From an uncultured Devosia sp. (GTDB lineage Bacteria; Pseudomonadota; Alphaproteobacteria; Rhizobiales; Devosiaceae): 29,656 bases of DNA. A program made the translations under genes and the position numbers. Of this stretch, positions 22,878 to 29,656 are shown piece after piece; within the stretch, counting starts at the first letter, position 1, and every line of letters starts with the position of its first letter. The stretch lies in assembly GCA_913775215.1 (NCBI GenBank), contig CAJYKO010000032.1, forward strand, positions 1 through 29,656, written 5' to 3'. The notes beneath the pieces were generated by a model that was given only the letters and a program-made list of their open reading frames with translations, made no database searches and was not told where the DNA came from.

Positions 22878-23413
22878 TCGGCAAGACCCACGACGATAGC
22901 GACAGTGCAGTGAATACCTTTGTTGTCATTGGCCTGGCACCAGCTCGACTCGCTGGCGAGCCCCATCAGATAGCCGGGACGGTCCCCTTCCTGGCGCGAA
23001 CAGCCCTCGCCGCAACCGCCGCCCTTTCCGCAGCAGTCGTTGTAGGAGACGAGATAATCCTTATCGTCATTAGGGTTGCGGCAGGTGCCGACCCAGGCAA
23101 CCTTTGACGGCTGGGTGCCCGGCGGACATTGGGTGACCGACCCGCCGCACTGGCTGCAAAGCGAACCATGCAGCGAGCAATACCGCCAGTATTCGCAGTC
23201 TTCGGGCAGCTCATCAGGCTCGCCGAGACCGCGTGCATAGGCGACGCCGTTCGAATTGTCATAGGGCAGCATCGGCAGGACTACGCCGCCGACCAGCGCC
23301 CAGCCGGCCTTTTGCAGGAAGCTGCGGCGCCCAGCGCGGTGGGCAATGTTGCGGGCCCTCGTTTCGGCCGCTCCATCCATCCAGGTGAAGAAATTTTCCA
23401 AGAGTTTAGCCAT
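22874..23413 (-). CDS. aauA: Aromatic amine dehydrogenase small (TTQ) subunit
   Basis: The 179-residue precursor has a twin-arginine signal (GRRSFLQKAG at 28-37), then a mature domain with 12 Cys, enough for six disulfides. Trp107 (VAWVGTC) and Trp158 (SSWC) are spaced 51 residues apart, exactly as the two Trp that form tryptophan tryptophylquinone in known amine dehydrogenases. Asp126 (YNDCC) matches the catalytic Asp and Thr170 the active-site Thr. GTCRNP, DYLVSY, DCCGK, RPGY and the VGLAE end resemble aromatic amine dehydrogenase more than methylamine dehydrogenase. His82 stands where both families, as I recall them, have an active-site Asp. It oxidises primary amines to aldehydes in the periplasm with the large subunit. 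Confidence 0.9.
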   Translation of the reverse strand: MAKLLENFFTWMDGAAETRARNIAHRAGRRSFLQKAGWALVGGVVLPMLPYDNSNGVAYARGLGEPDELPEDCEYWRYCSLHGSLCSQCGGSVTQCPPGTQPSKVAWVGTCRNPNDDKDYLVSYNDCCGKGGGCGEGCSRQEGDRPGYLMGLASESSWCQANDNKGIHCTVAIVVGLAE

Positions 23414-23440
23414 AACGGCTCTCCTAAATGCGTTCGGGAA

Positions 23441-24040
23441 CTAGTGCTGAACCGCTGGCTGCTGATCGATATAGGACTGGATCGAGGCGACCTTCATGTC
23501 ATAGGCATTGAAGAGGCTGTCGAACTGCTCGCGGCTGTTGATCAGGCCCTTGGCGCGAATGGTGCCGTGCTGGTCGAAAAGCACCGCATAGGGCAGGCGA
23601 GCTACGCGATAGGCGAGGCCCAATTCGGTCGAGACTACGTAGGGATAGTCTCCGAGCTTGGCCGTTTCGATGAAGCGCTCGTGCTGCGCCTTCTGGCCAT
23701 CGCTGGCGAGCACAACATCGAGCCAGCGCGATTCCGCTTTGCGAACGGAGTCGATGATGGGCAACAGCTTTTTGCAAACCGGGCAAGTGGGCGACAGGAA
23801 GAAGACCAGCGTCGCCTTGCCTGGCTTGGGCCCAATATTGACGGTGCCGCCAGTGAGGCTTGGAAGGCTGAAGAGCGGAGTCATCTGGCCCACTTCCGGA
23901 CCGGAATCGTTGACGAGCGCCCCCATGGGGGAAACGCGTTCAAAAAGAATGCCTACCTGCCGGCCGAGGGCGAGCAGCCCAATGGTCAGCGCCACCACGA
24001 GCACGAAAAGCACGGCGATTGCGAAATAGAGGAGTGTCAT
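23441..24040 (-). CDS. mauD: MauD/AauD-type thioredoxin-fold maturation protein
   Basis: The start ATG 24040 gives 199 residues that begin directly with a membrane anchor (LLYFAIAVLFVLVVALTIGL); the longer open frame upstream overlaps MauE. A periplasmic thioredoxin-like domain follows, with the redox motif SPTCPVCKKL and a cis-Pro region RLPYAVLFDQHG. MauD and MauE proteins are needed for export, disulfide formation and stability of the small subunit, which has six disulfides. The gene lies 27 bp before the small-subunit gene, the conserved B-E-D-A order. Confidence 0.92.
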   Translation of the reverse strand: MTLLYFAIAVLFVLVVALTIGLLALGRQVGILFERVSPMGALVNDSGPEVGQMTPLFSLPSLTGGTVNIGPKPGKATLVFFLSPTCPVCKKLLPIIDSVRKAESRWLDVVLASDGQKAQHERFIETAKLGDYPYVVSTELGLAYRVARLPYAVLFDQHGTIRAKGLINSREQFDSLFNAYDMKVASIQSYIDQQPAVQH

Positions 24041-24062
24041 AAGGTTGGTCTCCGAAACGGCG

Positions 24063-24596
24063 TCAGCGCGTGAGCCGGGCGGTTGAAGCATTGACGAGGA
24101 TTTGCTCGATGAGGAGGAACCCCATCCAGAGTGCGAAGCCGGAGGCGATGGCCGCAATGGCGTCGGGCGCAGTCATCGGCCCGAGCGGGAGGAGGATCGC
24201 GATCAGTCCCAGCACCGACAGCGCCGCGTTGCGGCCGACCAGTGACCATGAGAGTGGCTGGGCTGCCCCGCCGCAACCGCACTCGATGGTGACGCGACCT
24301 CGGCCGATGTTGACGGCCATGGCCGAGGCATAGGCGACCAGCATGAGCACGGCGAGACCGAGCCCGAACACCCTGCCCTGCGGCAGCAATTGCAGCGCGA
24401 CGACAGCGAGTTCGACGCCGACAATGGCCCGGGACGCAGGAATGACGAGTTGCTCGGGCAAGAGCTTGTAGTCCGCTACAAATCCGGTGAATTCGGTGAA
24501 TTCTTCCAGCTTGTGCCAGGCTGCCCGCGCAAAGATCAGGCTGATGAAGGCGGTAAGACCCGCAGCAACCAAGGAGTTGAGACTGGCGTCGGTCAT
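24063..24596 (-). CDS. mauE: MauE/AauE-type membrane maturation protein
   Basis: This 177-residue protein has about four to five membrane helices, the first with FISLIFARAAWHKLEEF and a later Cys motif IECGCGG followed by LSWSLVGRNA, which is diagnostic for the MauE/DoxX-like family. The Cys pair suggests it passes electrons or disulfides to MauD for folding of the TTQ subunit. Its ATG overlaps the large-subunit stop (ATGA). Confidence 0.92.
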   Translation of the reverse strand: MTDASLNSLVAAGLTAFISLIFARAAWHKLEEFTEFTGFVADYKLLPEQLVIPASRAIVGVELAVVALQLLPQGRVFGLGLAVLMLVAYASAMAVNIGRGRVTIECGCGGAAQPLSWSLVGRNAALSVLGLIAILLPLGPMTAPDAIAAIASGFALWMGFLLIEQILVNASTARLTR

Positions 24597-25756
24597 TGCC
24601 GTGCTGCCAGGGTCGTGGTGAAGCCCTTGGTGGCGTTTTCGGCGACCGGCTTTGCCGCAAACTTGGCCTCCGGATCCACCTCGAACTTGACCACCTTGCC
24701 GCCGCCGATGTCGAGGCCGAACAGGGTCGGAACCTCTTCATCCGTAGTTATGACGGATGTGATGCCTTCGACTGGCGTTCGATACAGCAGTTTTTTGTTC
24801 TCTAGGTCGTAGGCCCAGATTTCCTCGGCATCATGGTAATGCGAGCCGTCGTGCCGGCCGGATGCCATGGGAACGAAGAGGATGCCGTTCGGCTCGTTAT
24901 AGCTGACGACGGTATAGCCGGATGTGCCCCAATCGCCCTCGACACCTTCGGCGATCGGCGTGGTCGATACCTCCTTGATGATCCCCCCGGCATCGGACAG
25001 GCGATGGACGACGCCCTTATAGGAAATGAAGAGCAGATCGGCGCCCGCACGATCGAAAGAAAGGTAGATGGGGTCTTCTTCAGGATCGAAGATCGTGTCG
25101 CTTTTTTGGGATTCGAACGTCGTTCCATCGGCGCTCAACGTCATTGTCGTGAAGGTGCCGTCGCCGCAAATAGTGGAATAGGCATGGCCTTGGACGCTGG
25201 GATAAATGCCGAAGCAGCCTGGAGAGGGAACCTCCTGCACCACTTCGCCCTTTTCGAGATCGACCACCGTCACAGACGTCGCGGGCGTCGCGTTCTGGAC
25301 ATAGAGGTATTTCTCGTCGGCACTAAGCTGCATCAGCGAGGCGTCGTCGGTATATTGGGACACCTTGACCGGAAGTTGGACTTCCTTAGTAAGGCTTGCG
25401 GTATCGGCATCGAAAATGCGCAAGACGTGCTCCGCCGTGCCGGAGCTGAGGCGGCTATAGTAGCCCGAAACGATATAGACCGTCTTGCCATCGGCCGAGA
25501 TTGCGAAATGGCTCTGCGCACCCGCGTCGGCAGTTCCAACCACACGCAAATCGTCTGCCGAGTAAAAGCGTACGACGCTTGGGCCGCCGCCCCAGTTCTG
25601 AACGTTGACGAAGACCTTGGGGCCGGGGTCGACCATTTCCTTGGCTGTAAGCGTTTCGGGAACGAAGGTCTCTTCCTGCGCCTGAGCCAGGTTGGGCACC
25701 GCTAGCTGAAGTGCCAGCACGGCCGAGCAGGTCAAAAGCGAAAATCTGTTGGCCAT
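24593..25756 (-). CDS. aauB: Aromatic amine dehydrogenase large (beta-propeller) subunit
   Basis: ATG 25756 has GGAG about 6 bp upstream; earlier in-frame codons are too close to that site. The 387-residue precursor has a Sec signal ending AQA-QEE. The mature protein has repeated beta-propeller blades (SHFAISADGKTVYIVSGYYS, MQLSADEKYLYVQN, VVSYNEPNGILFVPM) and the conserved SGRHDGSHYHDAEEIWAYDL segment of the amine-dehydrogenase heavy chain. It lines the substrate entry to the TTQ subunit. Methylamine dehydrogenase large subunit is the alternative, judged less likely from the small-subunit sequence. It is the first gene of a six-gene operon. Confidence 0.92.
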   Translation of the reverse strand: MANRFSLLTCSAVLALQLAVPNLAQAQEETFVPETLTAKEMVDPGPKVFVNVQNWGGGPSVVRFYSADDLRVVGTADAGAQSHFAISADGKTVYIVSGYYSRLSSGTAEHVLRIFDADTASLTKEVQLPVKVSQYTDDASLMQLSADEKYLYVQNATPATSVTVVDLEKGEVVQEVPSPGCFGIYPSVQGHAYSTICGDGTFTTMTLSADGTTFESQKSDTIFDPEEDPIYLSFDRAGADLLFISYKGVVHRLSDAGGIIKEVSTTPIAEGVEGDWGTSGYTVVSYNEPNGILFVPMASGRHDGSHYHDAEEIWAYDLENKKLLYRTPVEGITSVITTDEEVPTLFGLDIGGGKVVKFEVDPEAKFAAKPVAENATKGFTTTLAARQ

Positions 25757-25768
25757 TGCCATCTCCAA

Positions 25769-25910
25769 TCTCGTGGAGGTGGCAGATCACCAGCGGGCGC
25801 GGATCACCGAAATCCGAATCCGAAAGTAATTGTGCTCATTTTTTGCTCAAAAAATTTTGTTGCTCCGTTTTTGCACGGAGGCTACGACTGGGGTAACGCA
25901 GGTTAAAAAG
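25769..25910. promoter_or_regulatory. Divergent promoter with two matching AraC-type sites
   Basis: TGCTC at 25833 and 25844 (11 bp apart) and TGCTC at 25861 with TGCAC at 25872 (again 11 bp apart) make two 18-base sites that agree at 13 positions and lie 28 bp apart in the same orientation. AraC proteins contact two adjacent major grooves about 11 bp apart, so each pair fits one monomer. The sites end about 77 bp before the large-subunit start and about 34 bp before the regulator start. Confidence 0.5.
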
Positions 25911-26837
25911 ATGCCCGCCCTACCATCCTTTTCAATCTCTGCTTTCGCGGATGCTTCAGAGCAGGAGCACGGCCTTATAGGCTGGGACCAACGCTATACG
26001 CAGATCAGTCCTGGCCGCTTTGAAGGCACCGTAACGCGCCTCGACTTTGGCCGCGTCAGCATCAGCGAAGAACGCCTGAACGTCAGCGTAGCGGAGGTCA
26101 CCACTCCACCGCGCGGCAAGGTGGTTCTCGTGCTTCCGGCGCCGGCCGAGGACAGCCGCATCAATGGAAACAAGCGGGAGGGCCCCGGCTTCCTGCATCT
26201 GGGTGGGCATGAAATCAATGTGCTAACTGCCTCGAATACCCAAGGCTATTATGTCACCCTCGACGACCAGGACCTTCCAACGCTCGACAAGCGCAAGACC
26301 GGGCCGCTCTGCAGCATCGAGGCCTATCCTGGAGCTTACGAGCTTGGCGCCTGGATCACGTCCATCATGTCCGTAGCACCCGAGAGCCTGCAAAGATCGC
26401 CACGTGAACTGGGTGCGGCACTGCCTGAACACATCATCGACCGCGTTTCGGAACTTTGCACGTTTCTCTCAAGCGCCGACCGCAAATCTTTGACGGAAAG
26501 CTATGCCCATGCGGTGGTACGCAAGGCCCGCCGTATCATCGTGGCGAGATCGCAAAGTCAGCTGACGGTGACCGAACTCGCCCAGGCCATTGATCTGCCG
26601 GAGCACGTCGTACGATCGGCGTTCATGCAGGCAGTTGGAGTCAGCCCGCTGGTGTGGCTGCGTCAGCACCGCCTCGACCAAGTCCGCCGAGCTTTGCTCA
26701 AGCCCGAAGAAGCACGCAAAGGCGTTGCCCAGATTGCCATGGAGAATGGCTTCTTTCACCTCGGCCGTTTTGCCGCCTATTACACCCAGACGTTTCACGA
26801 ACTGCCGGTGGAAACTATCCGAAGTGTTCTCGGCTAG
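25911..26837 (+). CDS. AraC-family transcriptional regulator, likely activator of the amine-dehydrogenase operon
   Basis: The open frame extends to 25830, but ATG 25911 gives a normal start (308 residues) and leaves the operator sites outside the gene. The N-terminal domain (IGWDQRYTQISPGRFEGTVT, FGRVSISEERLN) is the ligand/dimer domain seen in AraC proteins near amine and ethanolamine genes. The C-terminal double helix-turn-helix has VTELAQAIDLPEHVVRSAFM and GVAQIAMENGFFHLGRFAAY followed by YTQTFHELP. Divergence from aauB suggests induction by an amine or its aldehyde and autoregulation. Confidence 0.85.
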   Translation: MPALPSFSISAFADASEQEHGLIGWDQRYTQISPGRFEGTVTRLDFGRVSISEERLNVSVAEVTTPPRGKVVLVLPAPAEDSRINGNKREGPGFLHLGGHEINVLTASNTQGYYVTLDDQDLPTLDKRKTGPLCSIEAYPGAYELGAWITSIMSVAPESLQRSPRELGAALPEHIIDRVSELCTFLSSADRKSLTESYAHAVVRKARRIIVARSQSQLTVTELAQAIDLPEHVVRSAFMQAVGVSPLVWLRQHRLDQVRRALLKPEEARKGVAQIAMENGFFHLGRFAAYYTQTFHELPVETIRSVLG

Positions 26838-26899
26838 CAGTATGTCTTAGGGGTATATGAAATGGCTTGATAACGTCCGACTTCGGGAACAGAGAAGGC

Positions 26900-26948
26900 T
26901 TCTGCCAATGACCAGGAAGGGGTCGATCAGACCGGCGCCTTTGGGGTG
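26900..26948 (+). repeat. Interspersed repeat copy 7, left part, interrupted by the IS element
   Basis: AATGACCAGGAAGGGGTCG (26907-26925) and GCCTTTGGGG match AATGACCCGGAACGGGTCG and GCCTTTGCGGGG of copy 5 at 9371-9412. The copy resumes at 28515 on the far side of the IS. Confidence 0.65.
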
Positions 26949-26964
26949 GAGGCTGTGTGAAAAC
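26949..26964 (+). repeat. Left terminal inverted repeat of the IS1182 element
   Basis: GAGGCTGTGTGAAAAC; it differs from the right end at one position. Confidence 0.85.
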
Positions 26965-27006
26965 CCCTGATCATGGTATGATCTGGAACTGCTTCGGAGG
27001 TGCCTT

Positions 27007-28446
27007 ATGGGACGTTTCGTTGAAGGTGCAGACCGCGACCAGGCGAGTTTTCTGCCGGCGCGTCTTGAAGACTATGTTGCCCCCGACAACCCGGTTCGCG
27101 TGATCGATGCTTTTGTCGATGAGCTGGATTTGGCCGATCTCGGCTTTTCTCGTGTGCAGCCTGCCGCAACCGGCAGACCCGGATATGCGCCAGGCACCAT
27201 GCTCAAGCTCTACGTCTATGGCTACCTGCATCAACTGGCCTCGAGCAGGAAGTTGGAGCGCGAGGCTGGCCGCAACATCGAGCTGATGTGGCTGATCGGC
27301 AAGCTGGTGCCGGACTTCAAGACAATTGCCGACTTCCGCCACGATAATCCTGGCGCCATCCAGATCGCATGCCAACGCTTTGTCTCCATATGTCGAGCCC
27401 TTGGCCTGGTCGGTGGCGGCATGGTTGCCATCGATGGGTCGCGCTTGCGGGCTGTGAACACGCACGAGAAGAACTACACCAAGGGCAAGCTGGCGCGCCG
27501 CAAAGCTCATGTCGAAGAGAGCATCGCGCGTTATCTGGCCGAGCTCGAGGAAGCTGATAGCGCCGAGATTGGCCCAGCTACGACGCGGATCGATCACCTG
27601 ACCGAGCGATTGGCGGCGCTGCGTGGGCGCCTCGGTGAACTTGAGGAGATTGGCCGGCAGTTGGAGGCGTCTCCCGACGGGCAGCTATCGCAGACCGATC
27701 CAGACGCGCGTGCCATGTCGACTGGGAGCGACCATCGCGGCGTCGTCGGCTACAACGTCCAGGCTGCGGTCGATACCAAGCATCATATCGTTGTCGCCAA
27801 TGAAGTGACGAACAGAGGCCATGGTCGGACGCACCTGCTGGAGATGGCCAAGGCGGCGCAGGCCGAGATTGGTGGCTCAGGGATGATCGCCCTTGCTGAC
27901 CGGGGATATTACGAGGGCGAACAGATCCGATCGTGCGCCCAGGCTGACATCACCCCGATGGTGCCCAAGCCCAATACGTCACCAGCACAGGCGCGTGGCT
28001 TCTGGGGCAAGACGATGTTCGTCCATGAGCCAGAGACCGACACCTATCGTTGCCCTGCCGGCCAACATCTGCAGAGGCACCATGCCACTGTCGAAGCTGG
28101 CAAGCTCATCAACGTCTATTACAACCAGAGTGCCTGCGGTGCCTGCGCCTCGCGTCCTCTCTGCACGGCAGGCAAGGAGAAGCGGATCCGAAGATGGGAG
28201 CACGAGGCTGTGCTCGATGAGATGGAGCGCAGGTTCAAAGCGATGCCCGAGGCGATGGCGGTGCGCCGTTGCACGGTCGAGCACGTCTTTGGCACGATAA
28301 AGGGCTGGATGGGCGCCACGCACTTCCGAACGCGCGGCCTAAAGAACGTCGCCACCGAGGCCAGCCTGACCATACTGGCCTACAACATCAAGCGCGCCAT
28401 CGCCGTCGCTGGCGTTGCCTCGACACTCAAGGCGATAGCGGGGTGA
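27007..28446 (+). CDS. IS1182-family DDE transposase
   Basis: The 479-residue product is full length. The N-terminal DUF772/InsH-like domain contains RPGYAPGTMLKLYVYGYLH. The RNase-H fold residues are Asp143 (VAIDGSRLRA), Asp298 (ALADRGYYEGEQI) and Glu425 (TVEHVFGTIKGWMG), a complete DDE set. A helical charged insertion (about 160-225) and a CxxC region (SACGACASRPLC) follow the family pattern. CGGAGG precedes ATG 27007. No frameshift or stop is visible, so the element may be active. Confidence 0.95.
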   Translation: MGRFVEGADRDQASFLPARLEDYVAPDNPVRVIDAFVDELDLADLGFSRVQPAATGRPGYAPGTMLKLYVYGYLHQLASSRKLEREAGRNIELMWLIGKLVPDFKTIADFRHDNPGAIQIACQRFVSICRALGLVGGGMVAIDGSRLRAVNTHEKNYTKGKLARRKAHVEESIARYLAELEEADSAEIGPATTRIDHLTERLAALRGRLGELEEIGRQLEASPDGQLSQTDPDARAMSTGSDHRGVVGYNVQAAVDTKHHIVVANEVTNRGHGRTHLLEMAKAAQAEIGGSGMIALADRGYYEGEQIRSCAQADITPMVPKPNTSPAQARGFWGKTMFVHEPETDTYRCPAGQHLQRHHATVEAGKLINVYYNQSACGACASRPLCTAGKEKRIRRWEHEAVLDEMERRFKAMPEAMAVRRCTVEHVFGTIKGWMGATHFRTRGLKNVATEASLTILAYNIKRAIAVAGVASTLKAIAG

Positions 28447-28498
28447 AGCCAGCAGACGCTGCGCTGCTGGAAACTATCCTGGGTCCCTAGAGCAGTGA

Positions 28499-28514
28499 GT
28501 TCTCACACAGCCTC
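28499..28514 (-). repeat. Right terminal inverted repeat of the IS1182 element
   Basis: Reads GAGGCTGTGTGAGAAC on the minus strand. Confidence 0.85.
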
Positions 28515-28670
28515 GGGCCGGCAGCGGTCTAGCAGCGATGGCCCCATTTCAGCCGTTCAGAGCCCATTTTCGATTTACTCAATCCTGCCATCCGCTTTGG
28601 CGGAGCTCAGGGCTGAAGTCGGGTGGGTTGCAGATTGGCGGCTCTTGGGATCAGGGCGCCAAAAGCAGAC
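28515..28670 (+). repeat. Interspersed repeat copy 7, right part
   Basis: GGCCGGCAGCGGTCTAGCAG and a core at about 28538-28556 (GGCCCCATTTCAGCCGTT) continue copy 7 after the IS. The tail GGCTGAAGTCGGGTGGG matches copy 6. It ends close to the 3' end of the GNAT pseudogene. Confidence 0.65.
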
Positions 28671-29111
28671 CTAAATTTTTGGATAGATGGCTTCGAAATG
28701 TAACATACCGTCGGACATACCGATTTCTCACCATGAGGCTTTTCTGAGAAGCGATTTTGCTGGGAGGTTGCGCGGATTCACGAACGCGGTCCATTTCGAA
28801 ACCGGCGGATGTGCTGGCCAAGCCATCGCAAGTTGTAGCGTCCTCAGTCCAAAGCCCTGCCCACGCAACTTCCGAGATACGGCTATGTCAGTGATGTAGT
28901 GGGAGGGATATGCATCTGTGCCCCAAATACATCCAATAAGAGCGACCGGCACGCGTTCAATCGCCGCGACCAGTTGCACTCCATTGGGCTCACCGAGAAC
29001 TGCCTCCAACCACGACTAGTCAATCGGCCCGAGCTCGAGATCCAGGAGCGCATCCTGAAACCACTCCTGCACCCAAGACCATTCATCGGCGCCAAACTCT
29101 CGAAGTACCAT
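28671..29111 (-). pseudogene. Small GNAT acetyltransferase with two in-frame stops
   Basis: From ATG 29111 the frame reads MVLREFGADEWSWVQEWF up to ELGPID, then TAG (29018-29016). It continues in the same frame with SWLEAVLGEPNGVQL, HYITDIAVSRKLRGQGFGLR (the acetyl-CoA motif A) and LLRKASW, then TGA (28730-28728), then EIGMSDGMLHFEAIYPKI to TAG 28673-28671. Without the two stops it is a complete 146-residue GNAT protein. The lack of any frameshift and the intact motifs show that the inactivation is recent or that the bases are wrong. Confidence 0.8.
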
Positions 29112-29226
29112 CCATCATGCGCTTTCGCTGCCAGCCATCGATTTTAAGGAGGCGGGAAACCGCCCGTCGGCTTTAGTCCAAACCATGGGGGAAGCAGACT
29201 TTCCTAGCTGTTGTATGTGAGTGCCC

Positions 29227-29656
29227 TCAGATTTTTGCCACCATGCGCCCGGTTGCTTTAGGAGCAATCCGCAGCAGTGTTGGGAGCAATTTCATGGGAC
29301 CTGGAAGTGCCATCGACTTCCTCCTTGCTAAGGCTTCCATCGTGATCTTGGCCACTTCGGCTGTGGTCATTTTCTTTCGAGTTTCCGCAGCGGTTCCGGG
29401 AGTATCCGTTGTCGTGGGCAGCAGTTCAAGGACGTGAGTTCCATTCGGCTCAAGCTGCCGTCGCAAACCTTCAGCAAAGCCGTGAAGCCCCGCCTTGACA
29501 GCACCATAGGTCGGTGCCCGAGCCGGGGAAACGAGCGCAAATCCAGACGAGACGAAGACAATCGACTGCAGCTTTGGCCAACGCTGAAGCACTTCACTCG
29601 TAAGTTCGATTGGCGCGGTCAGGTTGAGCGCAACCTCGTCTTCAAGACCATTTACG
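29227..29656 (-). CDS. C-terminal part of a DltE-like short-chain dehydrogenase (5' end outside window)
   Basis: The frame enters from the right edge with VNGLEDEVALNLTAPIELTS, typical of the helix-4 region of DltE-like SDR proteins, then SIVFVSSGFALVSP (catalytic Ser) and TYGAVKAGLHGFAEG (Tyr-xxx-Lys). The C-terminus PGPMKLLPTLLRIAPK has a hydrophobic/basic end as in DltE relatives. The missing N-terminus would hold the NAD(P)-binding glycine motif. It is a probable NADP-dependent oxidoreductase of unknown substrate. The stop is at 29229-29227; 29112-29226 holds a short GGCGG-GAAA-CCGCC hairpin and no gene. Confidence 0.9.
   Translation of the reverse strand, partial: VNGLEDEVALNLTAPIELTSEVLQRWPKLQSIVFVSSGFALVSPARAPTYGAVKAGLHGFAEGLRRQLEPNGTHVLELLPTTTDTPGTAAETRKKMTTAEVAKITMEALARRKSMALPGPMKLLPTLLRIAPKATGRMVAKI

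Larger units (their letters stand above)
26949..28514 (+). mobile_element. IS1182-family insertion sequence, complete
   Basis: The 1566-bp element is bounded by inverted ends GAGGCTGTGTGAAAAC (26949-26964) and its complement at 28499-28514 (15 of 16 match), and carries one intact transposase. Flanking sequences do not show an unambiguous target duplication. It sits inside a copy of the interspersed repeat. Confidence 0.9.

Noticed and set aside
21994..25756. Methylamine dehydrogenase (mau) operon
   Set aside because: Gene order B-E-D-A fits both types, but the small subunit matches aromatic amine dehydrogenase better around DCCGK, RPGY and VGLA, and amicyanin and mauG are missing. The substrate still needs an assay.
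26941..28520. Target-site duplication of the IS1182 element
   Set aside because: The flanks (...GGGGTG and GGGCCG...) share only a G-run, so no duplication can be defined with confidence.
5217..29111. Genetic-code change (TAG or TGA read as an amino acid)
   Set aside because: Many intact genes in the window end normally at TGA or TAG (for example the MarR, response-regulator and kinase genes), so a general reassignment is excluded; only local read-through could apply.
1..29656. CRISPR array, tRNA, rRNA or prophage
   Set aside because: No regularly spaced identical repeats, no cloverleaf or rRNA sequence, and no phage structural or integrase gene was recognised.

Overview
The window looks like chromosomal DNA from a GC-rich alphaproteobacterium, most likely a Hyphomicrobiales relative of Devosia. 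This rests on codon use, on the DUF1236/SH3 envelope protein, and on the style of the regulators and efflux genes. No rRNA, tRNA or CRISPR array was seen. The left and right margins are accessory in character, with many short defence, resistance and regulatory genes, several of them broken. The middle (11.9-26.8 kb) holds two compact, mostly intact minus-strand operons.

Layout. 1-2.3 kb: the tail of an acidic Pro/Ala-rich protein, a small membrane protein, a secreted SH3/DUF1236 protein, a zinc-ribbon protein and a small secreted protein. 2.7-4.5 kb: an epoxide-hydrolase-type alpha/beta hydrolase divergent from a YafY-type WYL regulator. 4.7-6.4 kb: a MarR regulator overlapping an MFS exporter that has an in-frame stop just before its last membrane segment. 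6.5-11.9 kb: a truncated CatB-type acetyltransferase, a CPBP membrane protease, two small genes, a GNAT protein, a coupled nucleotidyltransferase/VOC pair that are both frameshifted (one in a ten-base C/G run), and a RibD/DHFR-like reductase.

11.9-21.8 kb: one probable seven-gene efflux operon, read right to left: outer-membrane factor, periplasmic adaptor, RND pump, ABC exporter, OmpR-type response regulator, histidine kinase, GNAT acetyltransferase. Most junctions overlap or nearly overlap. The outer-membrane factor carries a TAG where the family has the Gln of its LDAQER motif.

22.0-26.8 kb: an aromatic-amine-dehydrogenase operon (large subunit, MauE-like and MauD-like maturation proteins, TTQ-bearing small subunit, two monohaem cytochromes c). 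A divergent AraC-type regulator is separated from it by two matching candidate operator sites. No MauG-type TTQ maturase and no cupredoxin gene lies nearby. 26.9-28.5 kb: an intact IS1182-family element. The right edge holds a GNAT pseudogene with two in-frame stops and the 3' part of a DltE-like short-chain dehydrogenase.

Two themes run through the accessory parts. First, a degenerate intergenic repeat of roughly 100-170 bp, with a core close to GCGCCCCATTCCGGCCGTT, occurs at seven places, always in the same orientation. It lies at gene-truncation junctions, and the IS element has split one copy. Second, there are six disabling lesions (four in-frame stops, two frameshifts) in five genes; the rest of each reading frame is still recognisable, so they are recent mutations or sequence errors.
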